Counted from the stretch's first letter, positions 8,935 through 18,877 are shown. The stretch is 64,000 bases of DNA from Klugiella xanthotipulae (GCF_006716695.1 NZ_VFPN01000002.1:682001-746000); one strand, 5' to 3'. Notes: generated by a model not told the origin, from the sequence alone. A program made the numbers and translations.

Positions 8935-10130
8935 CGGATTGCGGCCTCTCGCTCGGGGTGGGATGCGGGCTCCGCCGCGCGGGCCGCCTCAAAAGTGTTG
9001 GAGGGCCGGTCGAGGCCCAGGGTGTCGCGCAGGGTGTCGCCTGCGACGGGCGAGCGGAAGAGCCCGCGGCGGCGCAACTCGGGCAGCACGGCACGGGCAA
9101 TTTCGGGCAAGTCTACGTCGGTCACGGCGGGCAGTAGACGCACGCCGTGCACCACGTCGGCATACTCCGTCAGATGCTCCACGAGTCCCGCGGCGGTACC
9201 CACGAAGCGACCGCGAGCGGATACCCCCCCGGTGTGGTCAGGGGTGTGGGCAGGGGTGTGGGCATCGAGGCGGGCCAGGCGGGCGGCGGCGCGCTCACCC
9301 CGCGCATCCAGGACCACCTCCAGTTCGGCAACCACCCGCGGCACCTGGCCGGTGAGTTCGAGGGCGCGCTCGGCCACGATGGTGGGATGCGCGGCCGACA
9401 CGAAAGCCACTTCCAACTGGCGCGCGGCCACCCGGTCGGCTCGGCCGAAGACCACGGGATGGCCCTGTGTGGGTCGCGGCGTGATGCCCGGCCCGGTCAC
9501 CGAAAACCGTTCACCCCGGTAGCGCACATAGTGCAGCCGCTCGGGGTCGATGTAGTGACCCGTCTCTACGCTGCGAATAACGGCGTCATCTTGCCAGGAA
9601 TCCCAGATCAAGCGGGAAACAGCGGCAGTATCGGTGGCCTCCCGTGGTAGGTCGTCTCCCGCGGCGGGCAGCCAGCTGACGGCCTCCGCCGCACCGGGGA
9701 ACTCCTCCGCCAGCACCACCCAGCCAGCCCGACCCGCCGAGGCGATGTCGAGACTGGCCAGCTGGGCGGCCAGATGGAAGGGCTCCACATAGACGGCATC
9801 GGCAAACGGCACAAGACCAATCGAGCCCGTCAACGGGGCCACATAGGCTGCCCGCTGGAGGGCGTCGAGGCGGGCGGTGACGCCGGGCCGGGGGCTCAGC
9901 TGGGAGCCCGCCGGAGCATCCGGGGCTGCCGTCTCGGGGGTCACGGGGGCATCCTCCAGGGTGAGGAAGGAGAAGCCGGCGCGGTCGGCCTCGGCAGCCA
10001 CACGGGCCAGGTACCGCGGCGAGAGTGACTCGCGCGGCGAGATGGCGGCATCCCGCCACGCGGCCGGATGGGCCCCGGTTCCGTCGAGTTCAACGCCGAT
10101 CACAAACGGCGGGCGGGTGGATTCACTCAT
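8931..10130 (-). CDS. Second LLM-class flavin-dependent monooxygenase-like protein
   Basis: A 399-residue LLM-family protein more diverged than its neighbour. It keeps the N-terminal barrel strand (FVIGVELDGTGAHP), FSFLTLEDAPV, TGSIGLVPFADAVYVEPFHLA, GRAGWVVL and a VVFGRADRVAARQLEV block. An insert at about residues 280-300 (HTPAHTPDHTGG) is unusual. It overlaps both flanking genes by 4 nt, so three proteins are translationally coupled. Partnering of two LLM proteins suggests sequential oxidations or a heteromeric enzyme, like bacterial luciferase alpha/beta; this is inference. Confidence 0.88.
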   Translation of the reverse strand: MSESTRPPFVIGVELDGTGAHPAAWRDAAISPRESLSPRYLARVAAEADRAGFSFLTLEDAPVTPETAAPDAPAGSQLSPRPGVTARLDALQRAAYVAPLTGSIGLVPFADAVYVEPFHLAAQLASLDIASAGRAGWVVLAEEFPGAAEAVSWLPAAGDDLPREATDTAAVSRLIWDSWQDDAVIRSVETGHYIDPERLHYVRYRGERFSVTGPGITPRPTQGHPVVFGRADRVAARQLEVAFVSAAHPTIVAERALELTGQVPRVVAELEVVLDARGERAAARLARLDAHTPAHTPDHTGGVSARGRFVGTAAGLVEHLTEYADVVHGVRLLPAVTDVDLPEIARAVLPELRRRGLFRSPVAGDTLRDTLGLDRPSNTFEAARAAEPASHPEREAAIR

Positions 10131-11029
10131 GCGACACGTCTTTCCTTCGGGGTCTGCTCGCCAGCCTCAACGGCGACGGGCAAACGGTTTTCAGCGGGTG
10201 GGAGCGGGCACGTGGCGTTATCGGTGTAGGCACACGGCAGGTTGGTGGCACGGTTGAAATCGAGGAGCACGCTGCCCTCCGCGTCGGGCGGATCGAGGGC
10301 GAGCGAGCGATTGGCGGCGTAGGTGCTCACACCGCTCGTGGCGTCGGTAAAGAGAACAAAAAGCGAGCCGGGAGACGCACCGTTGAACGCGGTCAGGCTC
10401 AGCGGTTGACCCGCGACCTCGAACTCAATCTGCCCCGGGGCCGCGTAGACGTGCTCCAGACCGGGGGCCACCGAACCCACGGTTGTGGGGCGGGGCCGGG
10501 CGAACGGCACGTACCGACCGGCCACCCGCCACGCGGCGCTGGGCTCAAACGTGGGGGTTCCCGTGTAGTTCACCCGCAGCGGATTGCGCGGGTGACGCGG
10601 GCGCACAATGTAGCGACCACCCCGCCTGGCCACCTCGACCACGATATCCCCCGCACGGAGGTTCACTCCCGTGCCCTCGGCGAGTGGGTCCAGCGTGAGC
10701 GTGCCGCGCACGGCCACGCCGTTGCGAGACAGATCGGGAAGCGGCTCAGCGCTGGGCCTGTGATCCTCAGCGGGATCGACGGTGACGGTCACCCGCTCAG
10801 CAGCATCACCCGCACCCGTCACGGCACCATCCGCGCTACCGGTGCCGCCCGTGACGGCCCAGCGGCCGGGGATACCGGCGACCCGCACGGGATCCGGCCC
10901 CAGCCACACGAGGTCAGACACGGCCAGGAAGCCGTGCTCGCTGGCGCGCTGTGCCTCGTGCTGCTCATGCCATGCGGCCCAGTCACTCGCGAAGGAACCC
11001 GGGGTGGACGGTGCGATTATGTCGGTCAT
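10127..11029 (-). CDS. DUF1684 family protein
   Basis: A 300-residue DUF1684 protein: N-terminal WAAWHEQHEAQR and GFLAVSDLVWLGP, and the hallmark C-terminal block LDFNRATNLPCAYTDNATCP followed by LPPAENRLPV. It is predicted soluble with no signal peptide. The biochemical function of DUF1684 is not known to me. It is the first gene of the opposite-strand operon and overlaps the LLM gene by 4 nt, which argues for a direct part in the pathway. The conserved Cys pair in the C-terminal block could bind metal or act redoxly, but this is speculation. Confidence 0.87.
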   Translation of the reverse strand: MTDIIAPSTPGSFASDWAAWHEQHEAQRASEHGFLAVSDLVWLGPDPVRVAGIPGRWAVTGGTGSADGAVTGAGDAAERVTVTVDPAEDHRPSAEPLPDLSRNGVAVRGTLTLDPLAEGTGVNLRAGDIVVEVARRGGRYIVRPRHPRNPLRVNYTGTPTFEPSAAWRVAGRYVPFARPRPTTVGSVAPGLEHVYAAPGQIEFEVAGQPLSLTAFNGASPGSLFVLFTDATSGVSTYAANRSLALDPPDAEGSVLLDFNRATNLPCAYTDNATCPLPPAENRLPVAVEAGEQTPKERRVA

Positions 11030-11311
11030 GTATGGATGCTAGAGGGAACCTCCGACATCGGCCACGGCCCCGGAAACTTCGCGTTAATTCACGAAACATG
11101 CCGTAATACACGCGATAAAAACCTATTTGACACGCGCATTCTCCGAAACCCGTGTGAATGGAGAAACAGGGACCACATATCCATGGGTTGTGCAATAGAT
11201 TGATCAGCAACGTTGTTCACCGGCGGTTCACAGCACAGTTGACCGCCCTCAACACAATGGAGCAGTGGTGCCCCGGGGTGCTGTGCTGCGCCGAGAGAGG
11301 TTCACCCCCCC
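11030..11311. other. Divergent intergenic region between the monooxygenase operon and the efflux operon
   Basis: About 280 bp that must hold promoters for both directions. It is AT-richer than its surroundings around 11090-11135. A TTGACA at 11129 on the plus strand is a possible -35 for the rightward genes, but I see no convincing -10 at proper spacing. No clear operator palindrome was found. Confidence 0.4.
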
Positions 11312-12296
11312 ATGCGACACCCCCTGATATCCAGCGCGTCCATTGCCACCGCCGCCCTTCTGTTTCTGTCTGGATGCGCAAGCGACACCCCCGCCGAACC
11401 GCTCGACCCCGAGAAAAGCCCCCTGATGTCGATCAGCAACGCGCTGTATGGTGCCTACGACGAGAAAGAGTGGGTGGAGAAAACGAAGCAGCAGGAAGAG
11501 CTCATCGCCGAGTGCATGTCCGAGGCCGGGTTCGAGTACACCCCGGTTGATTACAGCACCACCACCGACTACTCGGAGGCCTACGAGGGCCAGGGCACCG
11601 AGAAGTGGGCCGCCACGTACGGCTACGGCATTAACACCGAGGTGATTCCCGCAGAAGAGATGGACAACACCGAGGACCCCAACTCGGAGTACGTTCAGTC
11701 ACTCTCCGAGAGCGAGTCAACCGCGTACTACTCCACCCTGTACGGCGACCAGACCTACACCGAGGAAACTCTCGACGAGAACGGCGACCCCATCGACGAT
11801 GGCGGGGGAGTCGCGATGGAGTACAACTGGGAAGAAAACGGCTGCTCAGGCCAGGCCAGCCACGAAATCTACGACTCCAAGAAGGGAGACCCGGCAGAGG
11901 ATCCCGAATTTAAGACCCTCATCGAAGAGATGAACTCTCTACGAGAAGTTTGCCAAGGAGTATTCCGCCAAGAAGGTTGCCGCCGAGTGGTCGGAGTGCA
12001 TGGCTGACGCCGGGTTCAGCGGATTTAAAGTTAGGGACGACGCTCAACAGTCCATCCAGGATGCCAACAGTGCCTTCTGGGAGGAGAACCCGGAATCGAA
12101 CGGCCCCACCGAGGAGCAGACCGAGGAGGCTAAGAAGCTGGAGATCGATACGGCCGTCGCCGATGCCCGGTGCGCGGCGAAGACCTCGTACGAGGAGACA
12201 CTCCTCCAGGCCCAGTTTGATGTCGAGCAGAAGTTTGTTGATAAGAACAAGGACATTCTCGATGCTCTGGTCGCCAAATACGGTGTCGATTCCTAA
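11312..12296 (+). pseudogene. Frameshifted periplasmic lipoprotein
   Basis: One lipoprotein gene split by a frameshift. The first part has a signal peptide with lipobox LFLSGCAS and runs in frame to about 11936. Coding sense then continues in the next frame (LYEKFAKEYSAKKVAAEW, then the C-terminal half to 12296), while the original frame soon ends at 12007. The break lies in a CTCTCT run (11935-11940): one extra base, or loss of one CT unit plus a base pair equivalent, explains it. A motif ECM(S/A)(E/D)AGF occurs in both halves, pointing to an internal duplication. The intact protein would be about 328 residues. It precedes the adaptor gene by 66 bp and is probably part of the same efflux locus. 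The function is unknown. Confidence 0.7.
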
Positions 12297-12362
12297 CCGT
12301 CCCCCTCACCCCGCACCCGTAGTACCCGCGGGCATTCCGACGACAGACCCTGGAAAGACCTC

Positions 12363-14039
12363 ATGAGCGACGTTCCCCGCAAGCGATTTTCCCGCACTCC
12401 ACGTCCCACACCGGAGGAGGCCACCACCGAGGTACTCACCACCACGGATGCCGTCACCGAGCTCCTCAGCACCACCGACGAGGGCACGGAGGAGAGCACG
12501 GAGTCAACGCGCCCGGCCAAGCGCACCCGCGCCGCGGGTGCGGGCCTCAGCGGACACCGCCTCATCTGGACGATTGCGGCCGTCGCCACCGTGTGCCTCG
12601 TCGCGGGTGTTGTCCTGAGCCGGTTCATCATCTCACCGGGCCAGGCAGCCGCGGACGCCAAGCCGCCCATTCCGGGCCTCATCACGGTACCCGTGGAGAG
12701 CCGGGTGATCGCCAACTCGGTCACCACGCGCGGCGATGTCACGTATGCCGACTCCGTGGAGGTCACCCTGGAGACCGGCGAGCTGGGCGGCTCACCCGTT
12801 GTCACCGGGCAGGTGCCCGAGCCCGGTGCCATTCTTGAGGCTGGCTCGGTCGCCCTTGAGGTGGTGGGCCGACCGGTGATTGTCCTTCCCGGCGAGTTAC
12901 CCGTGTACCGTTCGCTGTCGGTTGGCCTCTCCGGCCCGGATGTGCTCCAACTCAAGCAGGCCCTCAACGCCCTCGGTATCGGGGCCGGCAACCTGGAGTC
13001 GGATGTCTTCGACGCCAGCACCGCGGCGGGCGTGAAGGCGCTGTACCAGCGCGTGGGCTACGCTCCGCCGTCAAGCGACGCATCAGCCGAGGGCGGCGAC
13101 CCCGTCACGAGTGCGGAGGAGGGCCTCGCGAGCGCCCGCGATGCCCTCGCCCAGGCCAACGCTGCGCTGACAAGCGCGCAGAAAGGTCCGACCGGATCCG
13201 AGCGGATCGAGCAGGACAACCTGGTCCGCTCCGCCCAGCGCGATCTGCACGAGGCCCGCTCCTCGGGCAACTCGCGCGCCGTCTCCGACGCGCAGGATGC
13301 CCTCACGCTCGCTGAGGCGCGCCGCGAGGAGATCTACGCCCCGAAAGACACGAGAGCCGAGCAGTCAGCCGTCACAAGCGCACAGTCTCAGGTGGCGGGG
13401 GCCGAGCAGGCCCTCAGCTCCGCCCGCAACGGTGCCCTCACCTCGCTCCCCGCGAGCGAAGTGCTGTACCTCAATAATCTGCCGCGCCGGGTAGACAATG
13501 TCGCGGTTAAGCGCGGCGGCCTCCTCTCCGGGGCCGCGATGAGCGTCTCGGGAGCGACCATGCAGATTTCCGCCAACGTCTCCGAGGCGGATGCCCAGCT
13601 CATCTCCGCCGGGATGAAAGCCGAGTTCGCCGCCCCCGGCGGCGACACCATCAGCGCCGAGGTACTCTCCGTGGGAAAGAAGCAGGCCACCAAGGATGAG
13701 AACGGCGAAACCACCACCTCCGGTGCCACCCGCTATGAGGTACAGCTCAACCCCGGCTCCCTGACCGACGAACAGCGCTCAGCGCTCACCGACAGCAACG
13801 TCAAGATCACCATCCCGGTGTCCTCCACGAAGGGAGATGTGCTTGCCGTACCGCTCGCCGCTCTCACCGCGGGCGCGGGCGGTGAGAGCCGGGTAGAGAT
13901 CGTGACGGATGCACAGAAAGAAGAGACCGAACTCGTCGCGGTCACAACCGGGCTCGCCGCCGAGGGCTTCGTGGAGATCACCGCCGAGGGACGCTCCTCG
14001 TTACTCACCGAGGGCGCGCAGGTTGTGGTGGGTCGGTGA
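12363..14039 (+). CDS. Membrane-anchored periplasmic adaptor with peptidoglycan-binding domain
   Basis: A 558-residue protein linking an ABC exporter to the envelope. It has a cytoplasmic N-terminus with Thr/Glu-rich residues, one TM helix (about 63-82, AAVATVCLVAGVVLS), a lipoyl/barrel-sandwich region, a peptidoglycan-binding-like domain (LSGPDVLQLKQALNALG, about 187-225), a long alpha-helical hairpin with heptad-like Ala/Gln (about 240-350), and a C-terminal membrane-proximal barrel. This layout matches HlyD/MacA-like actinobacterial adaptors. It is intact, unlike its three neighbours. With a broken ATPase and shortened permease downstream, it may have no working partner. Confidence 0.85.
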   Translation: MSDVPRKRFSRTPRPTPEEATTEVLTTTDAVTELLSTTDEGTEESTESTRPAKRTRAAGAGLSGHRLIWTIAAVATVCLVAGVVLSRFIISPGQAAADAKPPIPGLITVPVESRVIANSVTTRGDVTYADSVEVTLETGELGGSPVVTGQVPEPGAILEAGSVALEVVGRPVIVLPGELPVYRSLSVGLSGPDVLQLKQALNALGIGAGNLESDVFDASTAAGVKALYQRVGYAPPSSDASAEGGDPVTSAEEGLASARDALAQANAALTSAQKGPTGSERIEQDNLVRSAQRDLHEARSSGNSRAVSDAQDALTLAEARREEIYAPKDTRAEQSAVTSAQSQVAGAEQALSSARNGALTSLPASEVLYLNNLPRRVDNVAVKRGGLLSGAAMSVSGATMQISANVSEADAQLISAGMKAEFAAPGGDTISAEVLSVGKKQATKDENGETTTSGATRYEVQLNPGSLTDEQRSALTDSNVKITIPVSSTKGDVLAVPLAALTAGAGGESRVEIVTDAQKEETELVAVTTGLAAEGFVEITAEGRSSLLTEGAQVVVGR

Positions 14040-14041
14040 CC

Positions 14042-14735
<694 letters not shown>

Positions 14736-14739
<4 letters not shown>

Positions 14740-15662
14740 GACGGCTCCGTGCACGTTTTCCGCGCATCCCGCGCATTTTGCCGAAGCGTCGGCGCACGAC
14801 GACCGTGCCGCGCAACAGCTTTAGCACGCGCGACCTCATCAACGAGGCCGTGCACGGCGTGGGGGCCCGACCCTCGCGGCTCGTGCTGACGCTCCTCGGC
14901 ACGGTTCTCGGTATCACGTCACTTGTCGTCACGGTCGGGCTCGCCCAGACCGCGGCGGCGGAGAGCCTCGGCATCAACCGGGTGGATACCCAGCCCTCCA
15001 TTTTCATCGGGGAGGAGAGCTACACCGTGATCGGCATTATCGACACGGTGAAGCGGCGCACGGACCTGCTGGATTCGGTCGTCATGCCCCTGGGCACGGC
15101 CCGGGCCGACTTCGCCCTGACCCGGCCCGAGGAGTTACAGATCCGCATCAACGTGGGGGCCGGCGAGGTCGTGGGCCACCAGGCCCCCATCGCCCTCGAC
15201 CCCAACGCCCCCGAGAACTTTGAGGTTGGCGCACCCGCAGCCGCCTCCGCGGTGCAAAAAAACGTGCAGGCCGACATCAACGTGATCTTCCTCGTGTTGG
15301 GGGCCATCGCACTTCTCGCGGGTGGGCTCGGCATCGCCAACGTCACGCTGTTGTCGGTGATGGAGCGCGTGGGCGAGATCGGCCTGCGCCGGGCACTCGG
15401 TGCCACGGGCCGACAGATCGCCGGGCAGTTTGTCCTCGAATCCGTGGCCACGGGCCTGCTCGGCGGTTTGATCGGGGCCGCGGTGGGGGTGTTCACCGTC
15501 GTGGGTATCTCGCTCGCGCAGGAGTGGACGCCCGTACTCGATATCTGGGTGGCTATCGGTGGGGCCGCACTCGGCGGGGTGGTGGGGCTCGTCTCGGGCA
15601 CCTACCCGGCGATCAAGGCGTCCCGGATTGAACCCATCACGGCGCTGCGCGGGGGCGTGTAA
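14736..15662 (+). CDS. MacB-type ABC permease with apparent internal deletion
   Basis: A 308-residue FtsX/MacB-like permease; family members of this type are usually about 400 residues. TM1 (RLVLTLLGTVLGITSLVVTVG) is followed almost directly by SLGINRVDTQPSIFIGE, a block that in relatives lies late in the large extracellular domain. About 90-110 residues of that domain therefore seem missing, with the junction near codon 75 (around 14958-14970). The C-terminal half is normal: TM2 with IANVTLLSVMERVGEIGLRRALGA, then TM3 and TM4. The start ATG overlaps the ATPase stop. It is probably non-functional or altered in adaptor binding. Confidence 0.78.
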
Positions 15663-15784
15663 CCAGCCCTCCCCGTCAATGACGAATTGCTACGGCCCGC
15701 CGCGCAGCGACCGGGCAGGCGGCATACTCTGGGTGTCTAGCGCGCCGCTTCACGGCGAACCGATTGACCGCAGAGACGAGCATC

Positions 15785-17122
15785 ATGACCACGATCACCC
15801 AGCACCGCCCCACGCAGCCACTGCTCCCCGTGACCGGCGCCGAGCTCATGGTGCCCCTGCTCGACGGGTCTACCACGCGCTACGTCAACCTCGACTACGC
15901 GGCGAGTTCACCGGCACTGTCGAGCGTCGCCGCGCATGTGGGCGAGGCACTGGGCCTCTACGCGAGCGTGCACCGCGGGGCGGGTTACGCCTCGGATATC
16001 AGCACGACCGCCTACGAGAATGCTCGGGATACCGTGGCCCGCTTTGTCGGCGCCCGCCCCGGTAACCCCGTCATCTTCACCCGCAACACGACCGACTCGC
16101 TCAACCTGCTCGCCTCGGCGGTCCCCGGCGACACGGTTGTCCTGGACATCGAGCACCACGCCAATCTGCTGCCCTGGCAGGAGCACGGCCGCCGCGTGCT
16201 GCCCGCCGGAAACACGATCGAGGAGACCCTGGGGCTCCTGGCCGCAGAACTTGACCGCGCCCCCGCCGCCCTCGTCGCGGTGACCGGGGCCAGCAACGTC
16301 ACGGGGGAGACCCTGCCGCTGCGGCGCATCGCGGATATTGCCCACCGGCGGGGCACGCGCCTCGCGGTTGACGGCGCCCAGCTGGTCCCCCACCGCCGGG
16401 TGAACATGCGCGAGCAGGGCATCGACTACCTGGCATTCTCGGGTCACAAAACCTACGCCCCCTTCGGGGCTGGGGTGCTCGTGGGTCGCCGCGACTGGCT
16501 GGACCGAGCCGCGCCTTACCTGCGCGGCGGCGGCGCGGTCACCACGGTGGGCACCGCGAGCGAGGTGTGGCGCACCGGCCCGTCCCGGCACGAGGGCGGT
16601 TCACCCAATGTGCTCGGTGTGCTCGCGCTGGCCCGTGCGGTTGACGAGTTGGCCCAGCTCAACACGCGCGATTGGTACGCGCACGAGGCCCAACTGCGCG
16701 GGGCGCTCGTGGCGGGGCTGCTGCGGATTCCGCAGGCGCGCATCCACCACATTTTTCCAGACTCCGAGGCGCCCGTTGGCGTGGTGAGCTTTGTCCTCGA
16801 CGGGGTTGACTCCCGCCACCTGGCACTCGTGCTCGCCGCCGAGTACGGCATCGGCGTGCGCGACGGAAAGTTCTGTGCCCACCCGCTGCTGGAACGCCTG
16901 CAACAGCAGGGTCCGGCCCTGCGCGCAAGCTTCGGCGTGGGCTCCACCATGGAGGATGTCACGGCACTCCTCGAGGCCATCACCGCGTACCTGGAGCACG
17001 GCCCCCGCGGCAGCTACACCGAGGCTGACGGCGTCTGGTCCCTCGTGGCCGACCCCCGCCCCCGCCCCGACTGGGCCCAACTCCCCAACGAGGACCGCGA
17101 GTACCTGGGCTGCGCGGGCTAA
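15785..17122 (+). CDS. Class V aminotransferase, cysteine desulfurase-like (SufS/CsdA type)
   Basis: A 445-residue PLP enzyme. The Schiff-base lysine lies in FSGHKTYAPFGAGV; the phosphate-binding and substrate regions include TRNTTDSLNLLAS, DIEHHANLLPWQ and DGAQLVPHR. A probable catalytic Cys sits in the motif GVRDGKFCAHP near the C-terminus, where group II desulfurases carry theirs. I prefer ATG 15785; a TTG 21 bases upstream is in frame. It is a single gene, not in a suf operon, so a role releasing sulfur from cysteine or an S-substituted derivative next to the monooxygenase cluster is plausible but inferred. Confidence 0.85.
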   Translation: MTTITQHRPTQPLLPVTGAELMVPLLDGSTTRYVNLDYAASSPALSSVAAHVGEALGLYASVHRGAGYASDISTTAYENARDTVARFVGARPGNPVIFTRNTTDSLNLLASAVPGDTVVLDIEHHANLLPWQEHGRRVLPAGNTIEETLGLLAAELDRAPAALVAVTGASNVTGETLPLRRIADIAHRRGTRLAVDGAQLVPHRRVNMREQGIDYLAFSGHKTYAPFGAGVLVGRRDWLDRAAPYLRGGGAVTTVGTASEVWRTGPSRHEGGSPNVLGVLALARAVDELAQLNTRDWYAHEAQLRGALVAGLLRIPQARIHHIFPDSEAPVGVVSFVLDGVDSRHLALVLAAEYGIGVRDGKFCAHPLLERLQQQGPALRASFGVGSTMEDVTALLEAITAYLEHGPRGSYTEADGVWSLVADPRPRPDWAQLPNEDREYLGCAG

Positions 17123-17124
17123 AG

Positions 17125-17158
17125 CGTTCGCCCCCGCCACACTCGGTGGGGGCGAACG
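17125..17158. terminator. Bidirectional terminator between converging genes
   Basis: A stem of 14 bp (17125-17138 with 17145-17158, one G-T pair) and a 6-nt loop, containing CGTTCGCCCCC in the left arm. It sits right after the aminotransferase stop and just before the end of the converging reductase gene. Confidence 0.75.
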
Positions 17159-17164
17159 GGGGCG

Positions 17165-17830
17165 CTACGAGTAGAGCCGTACCGGGGTTGTCGGGTCAAC
17201 CGGCTGCGGGATGTTGATGGTTGCGGTATCTGTCGCCACACCGTCCACCCCCACACCGCCGAGCACCCGCCGCTTTTCCACCGCACTCGACCGGATCAGT
17301 GGCAGGCCGTGCGTGATGGCCTTCTCGATGCGGGCAGCGAGCAACTGGCTGGTCAACTCGTAGTGGGTGAAGTCGGAGTTGTGCGCGTAGACGCCCAGCG
17401 GCAGTGTGAGCGCCTGAAAGAACGAGAATAGCGGCCGAAACTGGTGCTCGATGATGAGCGCGTGCCGCTCGCTACCGCCCGTCGCCGCGAGGAAGACGGG
17501 CGTGTCGGCGAGGGCGTACTGGTCCACAAAGTCGAAGAGGTGCTTGAAGAGCCCGGTGAAGGATGCCCGGTAGACGGGACTGCCCACGATCAGCACGTCG
17601 GCCGTCTCGATCCGGCGCAGCTCGGCCTCCACCTCGGCCGACACCTCGTCGCGGGTGAGGGCACCGGCGAGCGAGGGCCCCAACTCGTTCACCCGGATCA
17701 GGTGCTCCGTGATGGGAAGATGCTCCCCCAGCCGTCGGCTGATCTCACGCACCAAAACGGTGGTCTTCGACGGGTCATTCAGGCTGCCCGAGACGGCAAC
17801 GACGTTGAGAGCTGTATCACTCACGGGCAT
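17165..17830 (-). CDS. NADPH-dependent FMN reductase, SsuE/MsuE type
   Basis: A 221-residue flavodoxin-fold reductase. The FMN phosphate loop is AVSGSLNDPSKT, and a second flavin contact is IVGSPVYRASFTGLFKHLFD, diagnostic for the SsuE/MsuE family. It would supply reduced FMN to two-component monooxygenases; two LLM monooxygenases lie about 7 kb away in this window. The start at ATG 17830 has GAAAG five bases upstream. A C-terminal tail of about 40 residues extends beyond the core fold. No closer partner is visible. Confidence 0.88.
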   Translation of the reverse strand: MPVSDTALNVVAVSGSLNDPSKTTVLVREISRRLGEHLPITEHLIRVNELGPSLAGALTRDEVSAEVEAELRRIETADVLIVGSPVYRASFTGLFKHLFDFVDQYALADTPVFLAATGGSERHALIIEHQFRPLFSFFQALTLPLGVYAHNSDFTHYELTSQLLAARIEKAITHGLPLIRSSAVEKRRVLGGVGVDGVATDTATINIPQPVDPTTPVRLYS

Positions 17831-17962
17831 CCTCACTTTCGTTATAAAACGAGCGTAGGCAGTGCGCCGTCGATTAGACAGCCGGGCGGTCACACTCCGC
17901 AATCTGTGGGGATGCAGCGGGGTCGTGCCCTCTGCGTGCCAACGGTGGGTTCTGCCACGCAG

Positions 17963-18877
17963 TCAGTGCCACCGCCGCAGGCCCGCCGACCAGATCTTTC
18001 CGTGGACCTCACCTACGAGCGCGGGATCGATCAGCCGAGATGCCACTTCTGCAGCCAGCTCCACCGTGGAGTAGTCAGCGCAATGTGGCACGGGCTTGCT
18101 CTGCCTCATGTAGCCGGTTCCCCACGTTGCTGGAACAACGAACCGTTCGAAGGGTTCCATCCCGCGGCAATGACGTTCAGTTTCGATCGCGAGACTCAAC
18201 GCAGCCCCGTCGATATCCTGCGTGACGGCGAAGACAACGATGTCAACGAGATCTTTCTCACGGCTGGAGGGGCGGCCATCGTAGTCAGCCATCGTTGCGC
18301 AGACCTTGTCTGCGATCTGATCCACGACCGGATATAGGCGGTACCGATTGTTGATGAGCCGTGGAAGGTCGAGCGCCGTCACCGGGAGGGATGTCTGGAC
18401 CTCATCAGTCATACCCGTGCCGACGGCGAGGTCGATCTGCACCGAGCCCTTCGTGGCCACTCCTATGAAGATGTTGAAGACGACTCGATACCCATCGGTA
18501 TACGGCTGAGCATCCGCTGCGATGGATGCTTCGTGACTGGCGTACTCGAATCGAAAATGATCGCCGAGGTCTACTGCTGCCAACTGCTTAAGGTCCTCCA
18601 ATGCCTGGTCGAGCGTGAATCCCCGACGGTAGAGGTCAAGGTCTCGGGTAGAACGCGTTGACGGGATCCGTGCAAGGATACTTGCGCCGCCTTTCAGTAC
18701 CCACTCTGAGTCTTCACCCTCGGAGAAGATGCGGCTCAGGAAGCGGTTGAAGTACTCCAGTTGAATGCGTTTGTGCGTGTCGAGCGAAGGGTCAGCTGTG
18801 GCTGCCTTCTTCGCGGCGTCCTTGATCGCTGCCTCGACACCGCGGGCGGTTGAGTATGGCTCGGGTGAAGGCATCAA
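17963..18877 (-). CDS. AbiEii/AbiGii-type nucleotidyltransferase toxin
   Basis: A 304-residue protein of the AbiEii nucleotidyltransferase family, the toxin of type IV abortive-infection systems. The GS-like/DxD motif reads LKGGASIL then STRDLDLYRRG; a later metal/substrate Asp is in VQIDLAVG, and the motif SSREKDLVDIVVFA matches the conserved Lys-Asp motif. It overlaps the AbiEi-like antitoxin stop by 4 nt. The region is visibly less GC-rich than its surroundings, suggesting acquisition. The C-terminus (about 230-304) is variable. Family membership is well supported; anti-phage activity is not shown by sequence. Confidence 0.87.
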   Translation of the reverse strand: MMPSPEPYSTARGVEAAIKDAAKKAATADPSLDTHKRIQLEYFNRFLSRIFSEGEDSEWVLKGGASILARIPSTRSTRDLDLYRRGFTLDQALEDLKQLAAVDLGDHFRFEYASHEASIAADAQPYTDGYRVVFNIFIGVATKGSVQIDLAVGTGMTDEVQTSLPVTALDLPRLINNRYRLYPVVDQIADKVCATMADYDGRPSSREKDLVDIVVFAVTQDIDGAALSLAIETERHCRGMEPFERFVVPATWGTGYMRQSKPVPHCADYSTVELAAEVASRLIDPALVGEVHGKIWSAGLRRWH

